A stretch of DNA of 64,000 nucleotides from Actinomyces minihominis (lineage in GTDB: Bacteria; Actinomycetota; Actinomycetes; Actinomycetales; Actinomycetaceae): contig NZ_FYEG01000001.1 in assembly GCF_900187855.1 (NCBI RefSeq), forward strand, positions 372,001-436,000, given 5' to 3'. Of this stretch, positions 53,187 through 60,968 are shown piece after piece (within the stretch, counting starts at the first letter, position 1; each line of letters starts with the position of its first letter). The position numbers and the translations under genes were made by a program. The notes under the pieces are model-generated. The model worked only from the letters and a program-made list of their open reading frames with translations. It was not told the DNA's origin and searched no databases.

Positions 53187-53798
53187 ATGCCACTTGATGA
53201 TGAAGGCAACCTGATTCCCGACTTTGGGGAGAGCCGCCAGGCAGGCAAGGGAAGTTCAACCGGTGAAAGCTCAGGCGGCGGAGGTGGGTACTCGGGGCCG
53301 CGGAAGATGTCATTCATCTGCTCGAAGGGCAATCTTGACATGGCCTACCCGGCGCTCATTATGGGCAACGCCGCCCTCGGTGAAGGGATTGAGGTCGACT
53401 ACTTCTTTACATTCTGGGGTCTGGACATCGTGGATCTGCGCACGATGGGGGATCTGAAGTTCTCCTATGCCGGTAACACCGCGATGCATATGCCCCAGTT
53501 GGAGCGGTTTGTTGGAGGTGGGGCGACGATGGGCTTCCCGCAGCTTTTCGCCGCTGTGCCCGGGATGACGGCCGTGGGGACGAAGGTTCTCAAGTCGATG
53601 ATGGCGGAGCAGGACATTCCACCCATCCCCGAGTTCATTGACCACCTGGCGGCGATGGGGGCCAACATGTACGCCTGTCAGCTCTCGGCCGACATGATGC
53701 AGGTGAAGAAGCCGATGCTGCACCCCGGGGTGAAGGGGATCATCTCGGCCTCGGACTTCATTGAACTGTCTGAGGGGGCGCAGATCATCTTTATCTAG
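53187..53798 (+). CDS. DsrE2-like sulfurtransferase family protein
   Basis: DsrE/DsrF/DsrH-like protein of 203 aa. A Gly/Ser-rich N-terminal segment (about 15-38) leads into the DsrE2 core: SFICSKGNLDMAYPALIMGN, VDYFFTFWGLDIV and the conserved cysteine in GANMYACQLSADMM. DsrE2 proteins bind persulfide and act with TusA, rhodanese or DsrC-type carriers; no tusA or rhodanese gene is in this operon. A membrane-associated hydrophobic patch (FAAVPGMTAVGTKVL) is present. It is the last gene before the repeat spacer and terminator. Confidence 0.9.
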   Translation: MPLDDEGNLIPDFGESRQAGKGSSTGESSGGGGGYSGPRKMSFICSKGNLDMAYPALIMGNAALGEGIEVDYFFTFWGLDIVDLRTMGDLKFSYAGNTAMHMPQLERFVGGGATMGFPQLFAAVPGMTAVGTKVLKSMMAEQDIPPIPEFIDHLAAMGANMYACQLSADMMQVKKPMLHPGVKGIISASDFIELSEGAQIIFI

Positions 53799-53856
53799 GG
53801 CTAGGGCGAAGCCTGAAGAATGTGGTGTCGAGCCGCGGGTCTGACTCCACTGATCG

Positions 53857-53956
53857 ACGCCTTGGATCTCCGGAGGTGCGGCGGTCCCCCGGAAGCACAA
53901 GACGAAGTGACACTGGGTCACGCCTTGGCACTCCGGAGGTGCGACGGTCCCCCAGA
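53857..53956. repeat. Two 37-bp direct repeats at 63-bp period
   Basis: Copies at 53857-53893 and 53920-53956 share the core CGCCTTGG-NN-CTCCGGAGGTGCG-N-CGGTCCCCC, differing at a few bases; CTCCGGAG is itself a palindrome. The sequence between them differs. A perfect TTTTGGGCCCAAAA palindrome follows at 53974-53987. Confidence 0.7.
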
Positions 53957-54001
53957 GGTAGGGATTTGACCCATTTTGGGCCCAAAAGCACCCCTGCGCA
54001 G

Positions 54002-54199
54002 GACCAAGGCACCGCCGGAGAACCACAGCACCACCAGAAATGAAAAAGCCGGGACAAACACCTCAACTAGGGCTCGGGGACGACCACGGCACCATGGGAG
54101 GACCACTGCACCACCGGAGATGAAAGCGTCGGGACAGCTACTTCATCCAGGGCTCGGGGCGAACCACAGCCCTGGCGGAGATGAAAAAGTCGGGACATC
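54002..54199. repeat. 80-bp degenerate tandem repeats containing terminator half-arms
   Basis: Units start at 54002 and 54082 (80 bp period), and a shortened third copy begins at 54161. Each contains a GAAAnnnGnCGGGACA segment and the two full units end in AGGGCTCGGGG. The last copy forms the left arm of the terminator at 54185-54221. The repeats seem to be duplications of that terminator arm with flanking sequence. Confidence 0.7.
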
Positions 54200-54221
54200 T
54201 ACCAACGATGTCCCGACTTTT
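54185..54221. terminator. 15-bp perfect hairpin, terminator of tRNA-Thr and of the sulfur operon
   Basis: AAAAGTCGGGACATC (54185-54199) pairs exactly with GATGTCCCGACTTTT (54207-54221), with a 7-nt loop. The T-run on the minus strand (CTTTTTC) suits tRNA-Thr, whose 3' end is 8 bp away; the TTTT on the plus strand suits the dsrE2-like operon. Confidence 0.85.
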
Positions 54222-54228
54222 CGTTCGG

Positions 54229-54301
54229 AGCCGCCTGCGGGAATTGAACCCGCGACCTATTCATTACGAGTGAATCGCTCTGCCGACTGAGCTAAGGCGG
54301 C
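54229..54301 (-). tRNA. tRNA-Thr (anticodon CGT)
   Basis: A complete 73-nt cloverleaf on the minus strand: acceptor GCCGCCT/AGGCGGC, D arm GCTC/GAGC, anticodon stem ATTCA/TGAAT with loop CTCGTAA (anticodon CGT, codon ACG), variable AGGTC, T arm GCGGG-TTCAATT-CCCGC and discriminator T. CCA is not encoded. Confidence 0.97.
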
Positions 54302-54442
54302 GTTCTCAGGGCTGTAGCCCCGAGAGACTCCTACCCCGTCTGCTTGTGGCTCTGGGGATTGAAGTCCGCCGATCAGTATAACCAAACCGAAGGGCGGACT
54401 TTCACCGCAGGGCTGCAGTTGCGGCAGACAACACAGTTGGGC

Positions 54443-56092
54443 CTACTGGTCGCAGGTGACACCGTTCGCGGGCAGTTCACCGTTGAGCAAGAACCTGTCA
54501 ACATAACCGATGACGCAGGTGGAAGCAGCGGAGCTGTAGGCAGCGTGGTTCCAACCGTCAACGGTCAAGAGGACTGAACTCGGTAAATCGCGGTGCAGGT
54601 TCTGCGCCATGAAGTAGGGGGTGGCAGGGTCGTTGGTAGTGCCGATCAGCAGCATGGGCGGGACGTCCTCGCCATTCACCGCGCTACGTGAAACCCTCGA
54701 ATCCACCGGCCACTCTGCAAGTCCTGCCGATGCGAACCCAAAGTTAGCACCTAGGATCGGGTACTTCTCGGAGATCACTTCTGCTTCAGCCGCCCACTCT
54801 TCGGCGCTACCGACCGGCTCGTAATCCAGCATGTTGACTGCAATGAATGCATCTGAGGAGTTTGATCCGTAAACCCCATCGACTCCGCGGTCATTGAAGA
54901 AGTCCGCCAGGAACAGCAGGGCCGAACCGTCCCCCTTAAGTGCCTGGCTTACCGCCTGCGTGAGAATCGGGTAGGTCTCCGTCGAGTAGAGACTGCCGAT
55001 GATGGCAGTTGAGGCGAGGCCGATGTTGAGGGGTCGTTCTTCATCGGTTGTGGGAAGGGGGTGGGCAGCAATCTCGTCAAGCAGGTCGGCAACCGTCTCC
55101 TTCCCTGCCTCGAGGGTACTGCCGAGGGCGCACTTGCTCTGCGAAGTGCAGGACTCGATCCAGTTGTAGAGGGAAGCTTCCATGCCGGCGATCTGGGCTG
55201 CAGAGACTTCATTGATGTTCAGGCTGGGGTCTAGGACAGCGTCAAGGACGAAGTTACCGACGTGATCGGGGAACAGTTCGGCGTAGATAGCTCCCAGCAG
55301 GGTGCCGTAGGAAAAGCCGAGGTAATCAAAAGTTTCAGCGCCAAGAACCGCCCTCGTCATATCGAAATCACGCGCGGCGGAATCGGAGTCGACGAAGCCG
55401 AGGATCTCACCGTTCCGTTCAAGACACTGGGCACCCAGCTTCGCGACTTCCTGGTTGTTGTACTCGATGATCTCCTCCGTGGTCATGCCGGAGAAGTCGA
55501 CGTCGAGGGCGTTGTCCTGATCGCGCTCCTCATCGGTCATGCACCAGATGGGTGAAGACGAGCCCACTCCGCGTGGGTCGAGGGCGATGATGTTGTACGA
55601 AGAAGCAATCTGGGTGGTGACGATGTTCTCGACGAAACCGGAAAGAGAGTCGATTGCCCCGCCTCCGGGGCCACCCAGGTTGTAGAACAGCGGGGGGTGC
55701 TCGGCGTTGTTGCCTGCGCCGAGATAGCGGGCAACCCCCAGTTCAATCGTCTGGCTAGCTGGATCATCCCAGTTCATGGGGGCTTCGAGCGTGCCGCACT
55801 GATAGGGGCTCAAATCTTTGGGGACGGGCATCATTGCCGTCGTGATTTCGTCGCCCTCGCACTGGCGCCAGTCGATGGTCTGGGAGTAGTAGTCCTCAAA
55901 ACCCTCGGGGGCCTGACCACTGATCGGGTCCGGGTCTTCAATGTTCGGCAGTGTTCCCGGTGGGGTGACGGTGGAGGTAGTGCAGGAGGCGAGCAGAAGA
56001 GCCGCTGCCAGTCCCCCGGCCATCACGCTGGTTCGACGGGACCACACACGGTGAGGTCGAGAGGGTTCTGCAGTCAAAGTTGTATCCACCAT
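54443..56092 (-). CDS. Alpha/beta-hydrolase lipoprotein, tripeptidyl aminopeptidase (TAP) type
   Basis: Exported peptidase-like protein of about 549 aa. The N-terminus has a basic region, a hydrophobic stretch and the lipobox LLASC (about residue 36), so it is probably a lipoprotein. The hydrolase core has the oxyanion-hole NLGGPGGGAIDS, nucleophile Ser in GFSYGTLLG, Asp in the VDSRVSRSAVNG/LLIGTTNDPATP region and His in GWNHAAYSS, followed by the TAP-like C-terminal domain. Streptomyces relatives remove tripeptides from proteins. The ATG at 56092 is used. It lies downstream of holB in the conserved topA-tmk-holB order. Confidence 0.9.
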   Translation of the reverse strand: MVDTTLTAEPSRPHRVWSRRTSVMAGGLAAALLLASCTTSTVTPPGTLPNIEDPDPISGQAPEGFEDYYSQTIDWRQCEGDEITTAMMPVPKDLSPYQCGTLEAPMNWDDPASQTIELGVARYLGAGNNAEHPPLFYNLGGPGGGAIDSLSGFVENIVTTQIASSYNIIALDPRGVGSSSPIWCMTDEERDQDNALDVDFSGMTTEEIIEYNNQEVAKLGAQCLERNGEILGFVDSDSAARDFDMTRAVLGAETFDYLGFSYGTLLGAIYAELFPDHVGNFVLDAVLDPSLNINEVSAAQIAGMEASLYNWIESCTSQSKCALGSTLEAGKETVADLLDEIAAHPLPTTDEERPLNIGLASTAIIGSLYSTETYPILTQAVSQALKGDGSALLFLADFFNDRGVDGVYGSNSSDAFIAVNMLDYEPVGSAEEWAAEAEVISEKYPILGANFGFASAGLAEWPVDSRVSRSAVNGEDVPPMLLIGTTNDPATPYFMAQNLHRDLPSSVLLTVDGWNHAAYSSAASTCVIGYVDRFLLNGELPANGVTCDQ

Positions 56093-56155
56093 GGGCCAAT
56101 CGTTACAGGTTGAATCTGGAATGCGAAAGGGGTGTAGCCAAAGGCACCCCATTTG

Positions 56156-57355
56156 TCAGGCCCGGGACGGAGCCGTTCCCAGAGGGTCAACCAGGCTGAT
56201 CGCAAGTGCTTCCAAGAGGAGCAAAGGCGCGGCTGATCCCTGGTTTCGTTGTCGCGCCAACCCGATGGCTTCAACTCGGGCAAGAGAACTCTCCACCGTG
56301 GTTGCAGCTGCGACCTCTTCGACCTGGTTCACCATGTCAATGTTCACCAGGCTAGCCCCTGAGCGAAACTGCACGGTCAGCACATCCCGGTAGAAGGACA
56401 GCAGATCAGTCAGTGCTCGATCGATCATGTCGGCGAGGGCGCGCCGGTTGCGGCGCTTCTGTCGCTCTTCAAAGTCTCGAATCCGGGCACGCAGGGAGGG
56501 GGGCACTCTCTCGCCCTCTCGAATCCCCAGAGACTTGAGCAACTCGGCGTAGAGACGGGCATCCGTGACCTTCGTCTTCTCTTCAGACATCTTCTTGACC
56601 ATCTCATGCATTCGACCTGCGGAATGGACAGCCTGCCCCACAGAGGTCGCCCTCAGGGGAAGCGAGAAGACCGCCTTGATTTCATCCCGGAGATTGGCGT
56701 TACGCAACATTCCCCGGGCAAACCCCACGTGGGACTGGGCAATCGTGGCGGCTTGGAAGGCCGCTTCGAAGGGAACACCTTCGGTTTCAGCCAGGTATCG
56801 GGCCACTTCTTCAGCGGCCGGAACCCGTAGCGCCAACTGGCGACACCGCGAGCGAATCGTGGTGAGGACTTCGCGCGGAGTTGGGGCACAGAGGATCCAG
56901 ATTCCCCGATCCGGGGGCTCTTCAACCGACTTGAGGATGGCATTGGCTGACTGATCACCGAGGCGATCGGCGTCCTCGACAATCGTCACGCGCCAGCGTC
57001 CGCCGGTGGGGGCATCGTAGGCATGACCCAGCCAGCTCTCCCGTACCTCATCCACCTTGTAGGTAGTCTCATCGGTTGCGTACACCTGCACGTCGGCATT
57101 CGTTCCAGCCAGGACGGTGTGGCAACCGCTACATGTCCCACACCCAAGCGTCTCACCGGTGCACTGCAGGGCAGCGGCAAGAACCTTGGCTGCCGTTGAC
57201 CGCCCGGATCCCGGGGGCCCAGTAATCAGCCAGGCATGGGCCAGTGCCTGCCGGCCGGCATTTTTGTGCTCGACAATCTGGCGTCCCTCAAGCGCAGCGG
57301 CCTGCAGGGTCTTCACGACCTCTGGCTGTCCAATGAGCTGATCCCAAATGGTCAT
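56156..57355 (-). CDS. holB: DNA polymerase III subunit delta'
   Basis: Clamp-loader subunit of 399 aa. It has a complete Walker A (GPPGSGRSTAAK), the four-cysteine zinc motif between CTGETLGCGTCSGC residues near 60-75, the VEDADRL Walker B region and the SRCRQLAL sensor/arginine segment. It works in the clamp loader that places the beta clamp on DNA. Its ATG overlaps the tmk stop by 4 bp, the usual tmk-holB arrangement. Confidence 0.95.
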   Translation of the reverse strand: MTIWDQLIGQPEVVKTLQAAALEGRQIVEHKNAGRQALAHAWLITGPPGSGRSTAAKVLAAALQCTGETLGCGTCSGCHTVLAGTNADVQVYATDETTYKVDEVRESWLGHAYDAPTGGRWRVTIVEDADRLGDQSANAILKSVEEPPDRGIWILCAPTPREVLTTIRSRCRQLALRVPAAEEVARYLAETEGVPFEAAFQAATIAQSHVGFARGMLRNANLRDEIKAVFSLPLRATSVGQAVHSAGRMHEMVKKMSEEKTKVTDARLYAELLKSLGIREGERVPPSLRARIRDFEERQKRRNRRALADMIDRALTDLLSFYRDVLTVQFRSGASLVNIDMVNQVEEVAAATTVESSLARVEAIGLARQRNQGSAAPLLLLEALAISLVDPLGTAPSRA

Positions 57356-58035
57356 TGCTTAACCCGTGTGAGCAGGGCCTGAACAACGTCCTCAAACACC
57401 TGCGGTATCGACTGGCCGGCGTCAAGCACAACAATGCGCTCCGGAAACTGCTTAGCAATATGGAGGTATTCTTCACGAACTCGCTGGTGGAAGCTCAGAC
57501 CCGCACTTTCGAGACGGTCTAGCCCCTCACCCATTGAGTGAACGCGACGAAGCCCCTCTTCGCTATCGACATCGAAGAGCAGGGTGATATCGGGTTGTAG
57601 GTTTTGGGTGGCCCAGTCGGAAAGACGGCGGATCTCTTCCGGTCCGAGGTCGCGGGCCGCCCCCTGGTACGCCACGGAAGAGTCCGTGTACCTGTCCTCA
57701 AGCACCGTCGTTCCCGCGGCGATCGCGGGACGGAGCAGGGTCGCAGCATGATAGGCCCGATCGGCGGCGTAGAGCAGAGCTTCGGTCCGCGGGTCAACAT
57801 CGGCTGGCCCGTGCTGAATATGCTCACGCAGCTTCTGCCCCAGGGGTGTGCCACCGGGCTCCCGGGTTGAAAGCACGTCAACTCCGCGCGCCTGCAACTC
57901 TTCGGCTAGCCGCTTGACCTGGGTGGACTTGCCGCAGCCATCCCCACCCTCAAATGAGATAAAAAGACCCGGCCCTTCACGGTCAACCAGAGACCTGGCG
58001 AGTTCGTCTAGAGCCCACCCCTGCTCTTCACTCAC
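57352..58035 (-). CDS. tmk: Thymidylate kinase
   Basis: dTMP kinase of 227 aa. It has the P-loop EGGDGCGKSTQ, the DR(Y) segment EDRYTDSSVAYQG and the LFDVDSEEGLRR region. About 20 residues before the P-loop (MSEEQGWALDELARSLVDRE) extend the usual N-terminus. It makes dTDP for DNA synthesis. It starts 6 bp after the topA stop and overlaps holB. Confidence 0.96.
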   Translation of the reverse strand: MSEEQGWALDELARSLVDREGPGLFISFEGGDGCGKSTQVKRLAEELQARGVDVLSTREPGGTPLGQKLREHIQHGPADVDPRTEALLYAADRAYHAATLLRPAIAAGTTVLEDRYTDSSVAYQGAARDLGPEEIRRLSDWATQNLQPDITLLFDVDSEEGLRRVHSMGEGLDRLESAGLSFHQRVREEYLHIAKQFPERIVVLDAGQSIPQVFEDVVQALLTRVKQ

Positions 58036-58041
58036 TGGCGA

Positions 58042-60819
58042 CTACTTTGCTGCGCGCTTGGCGGCGGGTTTACGAGCCGCGGGTTTCCTGGTGGCGGGCT
58101 TGCGTGCCGGAGCCTTCTTCGCGGCCGGAGCCTTGTCCCGTCGATCAGCCAGAAGCGTGTAAGCGCGCTCTGCAGTCAATCCCTCAACCGTCTCTGATCT
58201 GGGCACCGTGGCATTGGTCTGACCATCAGTGACATAGGGGCCGAACCTGCCATCCTTGACGACGACGGGTCGCTTGGTCACGGGGTCCTCACCGAACTCA
58301 CGAAGGGCGGTCTTGACCGAGCCTGCTCCACGTCGCGTCTTGGGCTGAGCGTAAAGTTGCACCGCCTCTTCAAGGGTGACAGTCAGCAGCGACTCTTCAC
58401 TGGGAAGTGGTCTGGTGTCACGCCCCTTCTTGAGATACGGGCCGTAGGGACCATTCTGGGCGGTGATGACATCACCTGACTCTGGGTCCTTGCCAACTTC
58501 ACGCGGCAGGGACATCAACTGAACAGCATCCTCAAGGGTGACCGTGCTGATATCCATTGAGGAAAAAAGGCTGGCGGTCTTGGGTTTAGGTGCAGTCTTG
58601 GACTTGGCTGTCTTCTTCGCCGGCTTCTCCTCTCCCTCAACCTCAGCGGGTTCAGGCAAAACCTCGGTGATGTAAGGACCGAAGCGACCGTTTTTGACAA
58701 TGATCATATGCCCGGTTTCAGGGTGAACTCCGAGTTCACGGCCATCGGAAGCAGCCTGAGTGAGAAGTTCATCCGCAAGTTCCGGTGTCATTTCATCCGG
58801 CGCCACCGTCGGTGGCACCGAACAGCGCCGACCGTCCTCGTGCTGCAGATAGGGACCGTAGCGGCCAATGCGCAGGACGACACCGGGCGCCACGTCCACC
58901 GAGTTCACCTCACGGGCATCAATGACTCCAAGGTTTTCGACTGCGTGACGCAGGCCGTGAACTGCAACCGGGTTCTCGACCTTGGCTTCCTCCCCCTCGA
59001 CCTCTTTGGCACCCGGACCGGCTTGACCAAAGTAGAACTGCTTGAGCCACTCGGTGCCTGCCGTTTCACCCGCGGCGACGTGGTCTAGGTCGGCCTCCAT
59101 TGAGGCCGTGAACTGATAGTCAACCAGCTCGGAGAGGTTTTCAACCAGCAGGCGGGTCACTGAGAATGCCAGCCACGTCGGAACCAGGTACTGACCCCGG
59201 TGGGTGACATAGCCGCGGTCTCCGATGGTTTGAATGGTGGCTGCATAGGTGGAAGGGCGTCCAATCCCCAAATCCTCCATGGCCTTAACCAAGGTTGCTT
59301 CCGTGTAGCGACCGGGTGGCGTGGTTCGGTGTCCCTCGGCTTCGACCTCGGTAACGCCAACACCCTCTCCCTCAGAGACCTGGGGGAGATCCTGCTCTTC
59401 AACCTTGCCTGAGGCCTTTGCCCCGTTGCTCTTATCCTTTGACTCCCGGTAAAGCTGCTGGAAGCCAGGGTCGGTGATGACAGTTCCCGAAGTCGATCCG
59501 GATGCGACCGAGTACCCCTCGACCTCTTCGGTCAGGTTCACGTCAACCTTGACGGTGGCGGTGAAACCAACTGCGTCAACCATCTGGGAAGCAACGGTGC
59601 GCTGGAAAATCAACCGGTACAGGGCCACCTGCTGCGCGGACAATGTGTCCGCCAGAGACTCTGGGGAGCGGAAGTGGTCACCCGAGGGCCGGATGGCCTC
59701 ATGGGCCTCCTGGGCGCTCTTCTGCTTCTTGGCGTAGAATCGAGGCTTCTCAGGAATGCTGGCCTCACCGTAGCGCTCTACGGCGACCTTTCGGGCAGCT
59801 GAAATGGCCTGTCCCGACAGATTGGTTGAGTCCGTACGCATATAGGTGATGTAACCCGACTCATAAAGTGTCTGGGCCACACGCATCGTAGTTGACGCAT
59901 TCCACTTCAGTTTGCGCGAAGCATCCTGCTGCAGGGTCGAGGTCGTAAAGGGCGCAGCTGGGCGACGGCGGTACGGCTTCTGCGTCACAGCTGTGACTGT
60001 CCCCCGCGAGTCCTCTAGCGCTACGGCAAGTCGTTCCGCCACGCCTGAGTCAAGGACAACCGTCCCGGCCTTGTTCGCCTTTTCGGTAAGCAAACCGTTG
60101 TCACCAAAGTCCGCACTGGCAGCGATCGGCGCGCCGTTGAGAGCATTGATCTTGACACCAAATGCCCGTTCGGTGTCACCCTCCGCAGAGGTCGGGATAA
60201 CGGTTGCGGCAAGTGACCAGTACTCGGCACTGACATGTGCCATTCGTTCCTGTTCACGGTCCACCACCAGCCGGGTTGCCACGGACTGAACGCGGCCGGC
60301 TGAAAGAGAAGGGGCTACTTTGCGCCATAGAACTGGCGAGACCTCATACCCGTAGAGGCGGTCAAGGATTCGACGCGTCTCTTGAGCGTCAACCAGGTCC
60401 TGGTCAATGTCACGGGTGTTGGCTAGAGCGCCCTGGATGGCGTCCTTAGTGATCTCATGGAACACCATGCGCTTGACCGGAACCTTCGGTTTGAGCACCT
60501 CAAGAAGGTGCCAGGCAATGGCCTCACCCTCTCGGTCCTCATCAGTTGCCAGGAAGAGTTCATCGGCGTCTTTGAGGGCTTTACGCAGTTCTGCCACACG
60601 CTTCTTCTTGTCTGTGTGGACCTGGTAGTAGGGCTTGAACCCGCCCTCGACATCGACTGCGAACTTTGAGTAAGGACCGTTCTTCATGGTCTTCGGTAGG
60701 GCGGAGGGGGTGGGGAGATCACGAACGTGCCCAACCGATGCCTCTACCTGGTACTCATCCCCCAGGTAGCCGCGAATCGTCTGGGCCTTAGCCGGTGACT
60801 CTACGATTACAAGCTTCAA
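58042..60819 (-). CDS. topA: DNA topoisomerase I
   Basis: Type IA topoisomerase of 925 aa that relaxes negative supercoils. It has the TOPRIM start KLVIVESPAKAQTI with DEDREGEAIAWHL, the active-site Tyr in SGYITYMRTDSTNLS, and the domain linking region. The C-terminus has four Topo_C repeats (GRYGPYLQ, GRFGPYITEV, GPYGPYLKKG, GRFGPYVTDG) and a Lys/Ala/Pro-rich tail (AAKKAPARKPATRKPA) of the actinobacterial kind that aids DNA binding. First gene of the topA-tmk-holB block. Confidence 0.97.
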   Translation of the reverse strand: MKLVIVESPAKAQTIRGYLGDEYQVEASVGHVRDLPTPSALPKTMKNGPYSKFAVDVEGGFKPYYQVHTDKKKRVAELRKALKDADELFLATDEDREGEAIAWHLLEVLKPKVPVKRMVFHEITKDAIQGALANTRDIDQDLVDAQETRRILDRLYGYEVSPVLWRKVAPSLSAGRVQSVATRLVVDREQERMAHVSAEYWSLAATVIPTSAEGDTERAFGVKINALNGAPIAASADFGDNGLLTEKANKAGTVVLDSGVAERLAVALEDSRGTVTAVTQKPYRRRPAAPFTTSTLQQDASRKLKWNASTTMRVAQTLYESGYITYMRTDSTNLSGQAISAARKVAVERYGEASIPEKPRFYAKKQKSAQEAHEAIRPSGDHFRSPESLADTLSAQQVALYRLIFQRTVASQMVDAVGFTATVKVDVNLTEEVEGYSVASGSTSGTVITDPGFQQLYRESKDKSNGAKASGKVEEQDLPQVSEGEGVGVTEVEAEGHRTTPPGRYTEATLVKAMEDLGIGRPSTYAATIQTIGDRGYVTHRGQYLVPTWLAFSVTRLLVENLSELVDYQFTASMEADLDHVAAGETAGTEWLKQFYFGQAGPGAKEVEGEEAKVENPVAVHGLRHAVENLGVIDAREVNSVDVAPGVVLRIGRYGPYLQHEDGRRCSVPPTVAPDEMTPELADELLTQAASDGRELGVHPETGHMIIVKNGRFGPYITEVLPEPAEVEGEEKPAKKTAKSKTAPKPKTASLFSSMDISTVTLEDAVQLMSLPREVGKDPESGDVITAQNGPYGPYLKKGRDTRPLPSEESLLTVTLEEAVQLYAQPKTRRGAGSVKTALREFGEDPVTKRPVVVKDGRFGPYVTDGQTNATVPRSETVEGLTAERAYTLLADRRDKAPAAKKAPARKPATRKPAARKPAAKRAAK

Positions 60820-60850
60820 TTTCGCTTGGCTCCGTCCTCAATATCTTTCA

Positions 60851-60865
60851 GTACCGCTACGGTAC
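60851..60865. promoter_or_regulatory. Interrupted palindrome upstream of topA
   Basis: GTACCG-CTA-CGGTAC lies 32-46 bp before the topA start codon. Its place in the likely promoter or leader makes it a candidate binding site, but no matching regulator is known to me. Confidence 0.3.
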
Positions 60866-60968
60866 GTCTTTGCGATGGCTTCTTCTAAGACCGTCAGGGC
60901 TGACCATATACCCACGCTGCCAGTGCCGGTCAAGCGGAACCATAGTTTTGTGGATGTGCACAGTCTGC

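Noticed and set aside
53310-54026. 238-codon minus-strand frame opposite the DsrE2-like gene
   Set aside because: Antisense to a clear gene; the apparent peptide repeats come from the 37-bp DNA repeats.
53857-54199. Repeats considered as a CRISPR array
   Set aside because: Only two or three degenerate copies with uneven spacing and no cas genes nearby.
54229-54301. tRNA-Thr considered as an integration site for a mobile element
   Set aside because: No integrase and no duplicated tRNA 3' end nearby; flanking genes are ordinary.
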